Shown: positions 59,061 to 64,000 of the stretch, one piece after another
Position numbering within the stretch: position 1 is the first letter of the stretch
Layout of the letters: each line of letters opens with the position of its first letter
Source: Linanthus parryae
Lineage: Eukaryota > Streptophyta > Magnoliopsida > Ericales > Polemoniaceae
Reading direction: 5' to 3'
Assembly (NCBI GenBank): GCA_023055425.1
Contig: JALGPY010000010.1
Location: forward strand, 53,047,665-53,111,664
DNA: 64,000 nucleotides
Position numbers and translations under genes: made by a program
Notes under the pieces: model-generated
What the model was told of the DNA's origin: nothing
Seen by the model: only the letters and a program-made list of their open reading frames with translations
Databases searched by the model: none

Positions 59061-59844
59061 CCCGTGGACGTAGTGAGCATAATTTGTGTTAGCGGACCAA
59101 GTAATTCTTATGTTTTGCATTTTCGTTCATTATTTGGTGATGTGGTTTGTCATAACAAGTACTATAATTTATTCTTTTAAGGATACTTCACTTCATCTCA
59201 TTTGATGCAATCCCTTGTGGTTAACGTTGTGGTAACCTTAAATTATAATCATTCATTTCTCTACAAGAATAAAGAATTATCCGTTGAATCGATATAATTT
59301 CGTGCATTACATGTGATATTGTATAAAAATACTCTATATTTATGGTAATATGCTAGCTGAATAATATTGTCACCTCGTGTATATTATAATGCTATTAACG
59401 TGGCGTAATTTTTTATGAAATACCATAATTGGATTGTAAATTTGAATTTAGTTGGATTCTTTTTTGTTAAATAAGTGATTTATACAATTATGTATTGTCT
59501 AAAATAGCTCACCAAAACATTCCATTTCTATTCCAATATTGGTAGTACATGGTTATCACATGGTCAGGTTTTGCTACGAATCAAAACCTTACGGTTGTTG
59601 TGCAGTTCAAATCGGATGGAAACAATTTAGCCACGTTGCATTCATTAAACAGATCCTGACAGCTACAAATGCATTCATCAAACAGAACGTGACAGCTATA
59701 AAAATTCTCACACTTACCTCACACGCGACTCTGTCTGTTCAACAAGTTCTTGTTCAGTCGATGGTTCATACTTTTGCTTCTTCAAATTGAACAAGAGACT
59801 TGGTTAACTGCGGCCACGACAACGTGCATATTCACAGGTCTCAA
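59061..59844. other. Non-coding stretch, nothing recognised
   Basis: AT-rich. An 83-residue open frame at 59539-59790 has no recognisable motif. Confidence 0.4.
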
Positions 59845-60320
59845 CACTAAAAAAAATCGGTTTATTACGACGAATAAACTCGTCGTTAAAACACAAAATA
59901 TCGTCGTAAGAATAAAAAGACGACGAGAAAAATTCGTCCAAAAAACGTCGGAATAGCTCCGTTGTTAGTTCGACGCAACTGCCGACTGGATAGGTTCGTC
60001 GTTAATATTTTGCCGACGACTTACCGACCATAATTTTATGTGGTCAAAACTTTTGCCGACGAATATTTCGACCAAACGTTTGTGGTCGTCTAATTTATGC
60101 CGACAAGTATTCTCGTCGTGTTTGGTATCTGCTCGACTGCTATTTTCATCGTTATTTATTATCTAATTTCGTAAATTTTGTGCTGTTTGTCTATTTTTTT
60201 CATGAAAATACGACCATAGTACTTGTCTTTATTTCTTAAAATGACAATTTTACTCGTCGTATATAGCTATTTTGCTCACTAATTGTTCGTCGAGAAGTGG
60301 TTGTCTATAAAATAATATTT
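59845..60320 (+). mobile_element. CACTA (En/Spm-type) transposon left end
   Basis: Starts CACTAAAAAAAATCGG at 59845 after the trinucleotide CAA. Then come dense subterminal copies of CGACGA / TCGTCG (about 59868-60300), e.g. ACTCGTCGTTAA, GCCGACGA and TTCGTCGTTAA. This layout is typical of plant CACTA ends, where the transposase binds subterminal repeats. No right terminus or transposase gene is seen in the window. Confidence 0.6.
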
Positions 60321-61335
60321 TTTATAAATAAATACTAAATTTTTGAAAAGAAATGAAATTTCTATTAATATCAACCGAACCCAGTGTACCAAAAATTTGT
60401 ACATTTACATCAACTACAACATAAAATCATAAAAAACTATATATCATCCTAACCAAAACTACAAACTTAGCATAATCTACACTTGCTAGGTACGTAGTTG
60501 TGAGTAGGGAAGCTCCGATGTGAACGTGTATCGTGCATAAGAGGTGGAGGCGACCTTGAGTTCTTGCAAGCTACAAGGTCATGCAATCGTCGTGTTTGGA
60601 TTATGATTCACAAAACCTGAAGACATTCACAAACACCATATAAATTTTCTTACAAGTAAGAAGAAGAATTATGTTACGCAGTACAAGGTGTATGCTAAAC
60701 TAAACTCAGCTAGCTAGCTGTTCGCCCGATATACAAAATTCACATTCTCAAATCTGATTCACACAAATAACAATGGACAACTGCCGTAAGAAGGCGCAAC
60801 AGTGACATTGTCAAATGCAATTTTCAGCTCTCAGGGAGCCCTCATCTCAATTCAACTATACCGATAAACTTCCATAACTTTTGAGCGCATACAGTGTACA
60901 TATAATATTGTGCGTGCAGTGTGTGAATTGTAGGCATGGTCTCCACCAGGCAGGAGTCTCCACCCGCACCACGCAGGGGTCTCGAGCGAGCAATATGCAG
61001 CATACAACAGTGGAAGTGTAAAACATATATAGTGAGTGTTTCAGTGCGTGTTCCATGCATAGCTTCCACCTGGCAGGAGCCTCCACCCACACCATGCAGG
61101 GGTCTCGTTTACGATTTTCAAATGCGAGGAACAGTCACATGATGTAAAGTATTGCAAGGTAATTTACCTTTATTGGCGACGCAACTCATCCTCCAACGAA
61201 ATACTCTGCAAATATTTTGGAGATTTCTGGCCTTGTATTTTTTGGGCATCACATAAGGCGCTAATATACTGCTAATATCAATGTTCTGTATCATTCAAAT
61301 TGTACCTGCAACAGGTGAGTGGAAAAAAAGTTAGT
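60321..61335. other. Possible CACTA interior, non-coding
   Basis: No coding region recognised. A short duplicated motif pair lies at 60941-60982 and 61063-61107. Confidence 0.35.
60941..61107. repeat. Short direct duplication, period about 124 bp
   Basis: Two copies of a segment containing GGCAGGAG, CTCCACCC and GCAGGGGTCTCG, at 60941-60982 and 61063-61107, differ at a few bases. Confidence 0.75.
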
Positions 61336-61339
61336 ATTT

Positions 61340-63100
61340 GTAATGTTGCCACCCCTATTTATAACCAATGACGTGGTTCATGAGCCTATACCTACTGCAC
61401 TAATCTCTAAACCAGCAATAATGTCTCTGCAACCACATTTTTAACCCAGCAATGATTACTCTGAAACCAAAATTTTAAACCAACATTTATTAATCCATTA
61501 ACCCCCCACCCTCTCCATCTTCTCCTAACCCCCAGGTTCCCCACTATGTATAAAACCAGAGCATACAGCCTTACATCCATGCAGATAATTGAAGTTTAGA
61601 TTTTGGGCAAGCTAGCATGTGGATGTCAAGAGTCAGTTATGTTCTCGCCCCCTTGCGGAAGCGCTGTGATGCATGGAATGGTCACACAGAAGCTTCTGGA
61701 GAGGGCTAGAACACAACGGATTCTACTGTCCATTTCACTACACCTATCATCCACCTATATAGAGTTTTGATTGTGGGAAAGCACGTCAATGTGAACAATC
61801 TCCACGAGGTTAATTTCGTTATATTCTGGTTGTCTTGATGCAGCATTGTGATGCATGGAATGATCACAAATATGTTGCTTCAGGTAGTCAGAATATAACA
61901 ATGCCAACCTCTGTTTATCATAGCACCACTTGTCATCGATCTTAGATGAGTGCTAAATCGATGGCAACCTCTGTTTCTCATAGCACAAAAACTCGTCTGA
62001 GAACTTCTCATCTGATCAGATGAGTGGTTGTGCTATGGGAAACAGGGGGTTGTCGGGCTACCACTGCGCGGCCGAATAATCATCACAGATAAAGCTGCTG
62101 GATTTTAGTCCTATTACTTCACATGTTTTTCCTTCTACTCACTCTAAATTTTCTCACATGCTACAACTAATGCATTCACACAGTAGTTACTCGAAAGCTA
62201 TGTTAAAGAAAACAATGTTAAAACTATTTTAAGAACATTTCCACCCCTAATCAATGAGGTTCAGCATTAACCTATACCTACTGACCTGCACTACTCTTTA
62301 AACCAGCAATAATTTTGATATGAAACCACATCTTCAAACTAGCATTTATTAAACTTAATTAATCCCCCCAACCCCTAACCAGTCAATCTTTAAACTCTCA
62401 ATCTTCTCCTAAGCCCCCATCTTCCCAACTGTGTATTAAACCAAAGCCTACAGCCTTATAGATTTTACTACACCTTTCATCATCCTATATAGAGTTTTGC
62501 TTGTCTGAAAGCATGTCGATGTCAACGATCTCCACAAGGTTGATTTCGTTATGCTCTAGTTGTCTTGATGCAGCATTGTGATGCATGGAATGATCACAAA
62601 GATGTTGCATCAAGTAGTCAGAACATAACGATGCCAACCCCTATTAATCATAGCCCAACTCCTGATCGACGGCAATTCCGTTCGGCAATCATAAAGAAGT
62701 AGCAAGAGATGGCAGCTAGCTTTTTTATGATTGTTTCCAGTATCCCAATGAGATATACAAAATCTCGTCTACCACCACCCGGGCACGGAGAATCATCACA
62801 GATAAAGCTGGCATGGCGGTCTAAAATCAATTGGGTTGCTGCGTGTATGGTTCATCTACCATATTATGCCCCAACCCAATATGTTGATGTATTCGATGGT
62901 TGATGAACCCTACTATGCAGTAACCCCATAGGTTTTGGACTTCCAACCCGGGCTTCTTGTGATGCATTGAATAACCACTAAGAAGCTGCTGGATTTTAGT
63001 GATATTACTTCACATGTTTTTCTTTGTACTCGCTATTAATTTTGTCCCATGTCACAACTAATGCATCCAGACAGTATTTACTTTGAAAGCTATGTTAGGT
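61340..63100. repeat. Tandem duplication of a 0.89-kb non-coding segment
   Basis: Matching blocks in the same order: CCAGCAATAA near 61411 and 62302; TATATAGAGTTTTG near 61759 and 62486; CAGCATTGTGATGCATGGAA at 61841 and 62571; GCTGCTGGATTTTAGT near 62094 and 62984; CTATGTTA near 62199 and 63090. Spacing is 890 bp at the ends but 730 in the middle, so large indels separate the copies. Similarity is roughly 80-85% by eye, so the duplication is old. No coding region. Confidence 0.8.
61965..62052. repeat. Foldback (inverted repeat) of about 88 bp
   Basis: Arm 61965-61987 (CAACCTCTGTTTCTCATAGC...) pairs with 62029-62052 (...GCTATGGGAAACAGGGGG...) with about two mismatches. The loop holds a perfect 16-bp palindrome, TCATCTGATCAGATGA, at 62008-62023. 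Confidence 0.8.
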
Positions 63101-64000
63101 GATCATAAAACAAGGTTTCCCTCCAAAAGGGAATTTCAAAATCAACAATAGACTGGAGAATCATCAACATTAAGAAGTATCGGTTTTAAGACAAGGTTGC
63201 ACGATCATAAGACAAGGTAGTTACTCTAAAAGCTATGTTACTCTAAAAGCTATGTTGCCGATCATAAGACAAGGTTTCCCTCAAAACGGGAATATCAACA
63301 TCAAGAAGAGAGTGGACTTAAGGAAATGAAGGGGGCACCAAAATATGTTTACCTCTGGAAAAATTCTAAACAGTGCTCACTCATCCATACTATCGATTAA
63401 TGTTCTGTAACCTGGAAATGTTACCTGCAACAGGTGATAGAAAATAGAGTTTTGTTTTTTTTATTCATCTTACGTTGATGTGAAAATTATGGATCAACAA
63501 GATAATAGAAACAAAGTTTACCTCTGCTGATATTCCGCGCAGTGCACAACCATTATCGAAAATGAACGTGAGAGTGAAAATGAATTAATTTGGACAAGGG
63601 CATTGGTAAGGCACGTGAATTCAGTGGTAAATTCATGGATCGTTGCTAGTAGTGACAAATTGGGGATCACTAGAGCGCAAACAGTGAGCATTCAGTAGAT
63701 TATAATAATCATGAAGAGGCCTAGTTCAGTACTACATGGAAACAAATAACGAGCATGAAGGACATCATAATAAACTAATAAGCCACTAATCATCATGACC
63801 ATTCACAAAAATTTGTGCAGTAACTGTTCGAATTCCCTAAACTGCCTCATTGAACATCATTAATGTACAAGGCAATCAATTAGACAATTACTTGCATGTT
63901 TAATGAGGAGGAAAGAGAAACTGACAGCTGATTAACTCTACTTAATCTCATACATCCATTCCAAAACAGTCACAGCAAATTCACTTCTCCAAGGACTCCA
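63101..64000. other. Non-coding stretch with a short local duplication
   Basis: GATCATAA(A/G)ACAAGGTTTCCCTC occurs near 63101 and 63257, and CTCTAAAAGCTATGTT occurs twice in a row at 63228-63255. The block TTACCTGCAACAGGTGA near 63420 resembles one near 61303, so more of the 0.89-kb unit may recur here. Nothing else recognised. Confidence 0.5.

Noticed and set aside
62996..63006. TTTTAGTG as the right end of the CACTA element
   Set aside because: No subterminal CGACGA repeats lie next to it, and the same motif occurs in the other copy of the 0.89-kb duplication.

Overview
This window looks like gene-poor, repeat-dense nuclear DNA of a flowering plant. I find no intact host gene, rRNA, tRNA or CRISPR array. 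The plant origin rests on element type: copia and Gypsy LTR retrotransposons whose primer-binding sites match plant initiator-Met tRNA, a Tat-type Gypsy element with two RNase H domains, a plant mobile domain (PMD) gene, Tekay-like chromovirus ends and a CACTA-type terminus. I cannot name the species.

Layout. (1) 1-16004 is the 5' LTR and leader of a minus-strand copia element (C0), split by a complete 15.0-kb minus-strand Gypsy element (896-15907, 628-bp LTRs, TSD GCTAC). That element carries a decayed gag-pol, a 54-bp tandem repeat, and a multi-exon PMD gene on the opposite strand between pol and its 3' LTR. (2) 16005-17605 holds an RNase H-like pseudogene, then the 3' end of an Ale-like copia (C1, minus strand). 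(3) 17611-49568 is a small non-autonomous minus-strand LTR element (B) inserted in the C1 RNase H coding region (TSD GGACT/GGGCT). Its right LTR is split by a 29-kb concatemer (20531-49525, TSD ATAGT) made of six near-identical LTRs of about 3.79 kb alternating with five identical-type 1.26-kb non-coding internal segments. (4) 49574-49880 is the rest of C1. (5) 50514-55926 is a complete but decayed Tork-type copia (C2, minus strand, TSD GAGTT). (6) 55932-64000 holds a plus-strand copia 3' end (C3), an LTR-like start, one CACTA end, and a tandemly duplicated 0.9-kb non-coding segment.

The two most notable structures are the concatemer and the antisense PMD gene. In the concatemer an LTR retrotransposon has turned into a 5.04-kb tandem repeat; shared variants suggest a two-unit (10.08-kb) higher-order period. 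The PMD gene has its own apparent promoter, introns and coiled-coil tail inside a Tat-type Gypsy element. All coding regions seen belong to mobile elements, and all carry stops or frameshifts. Order of insertion from nesting: C1, then B, then the concatemer; and C0, then the Gypsy element.
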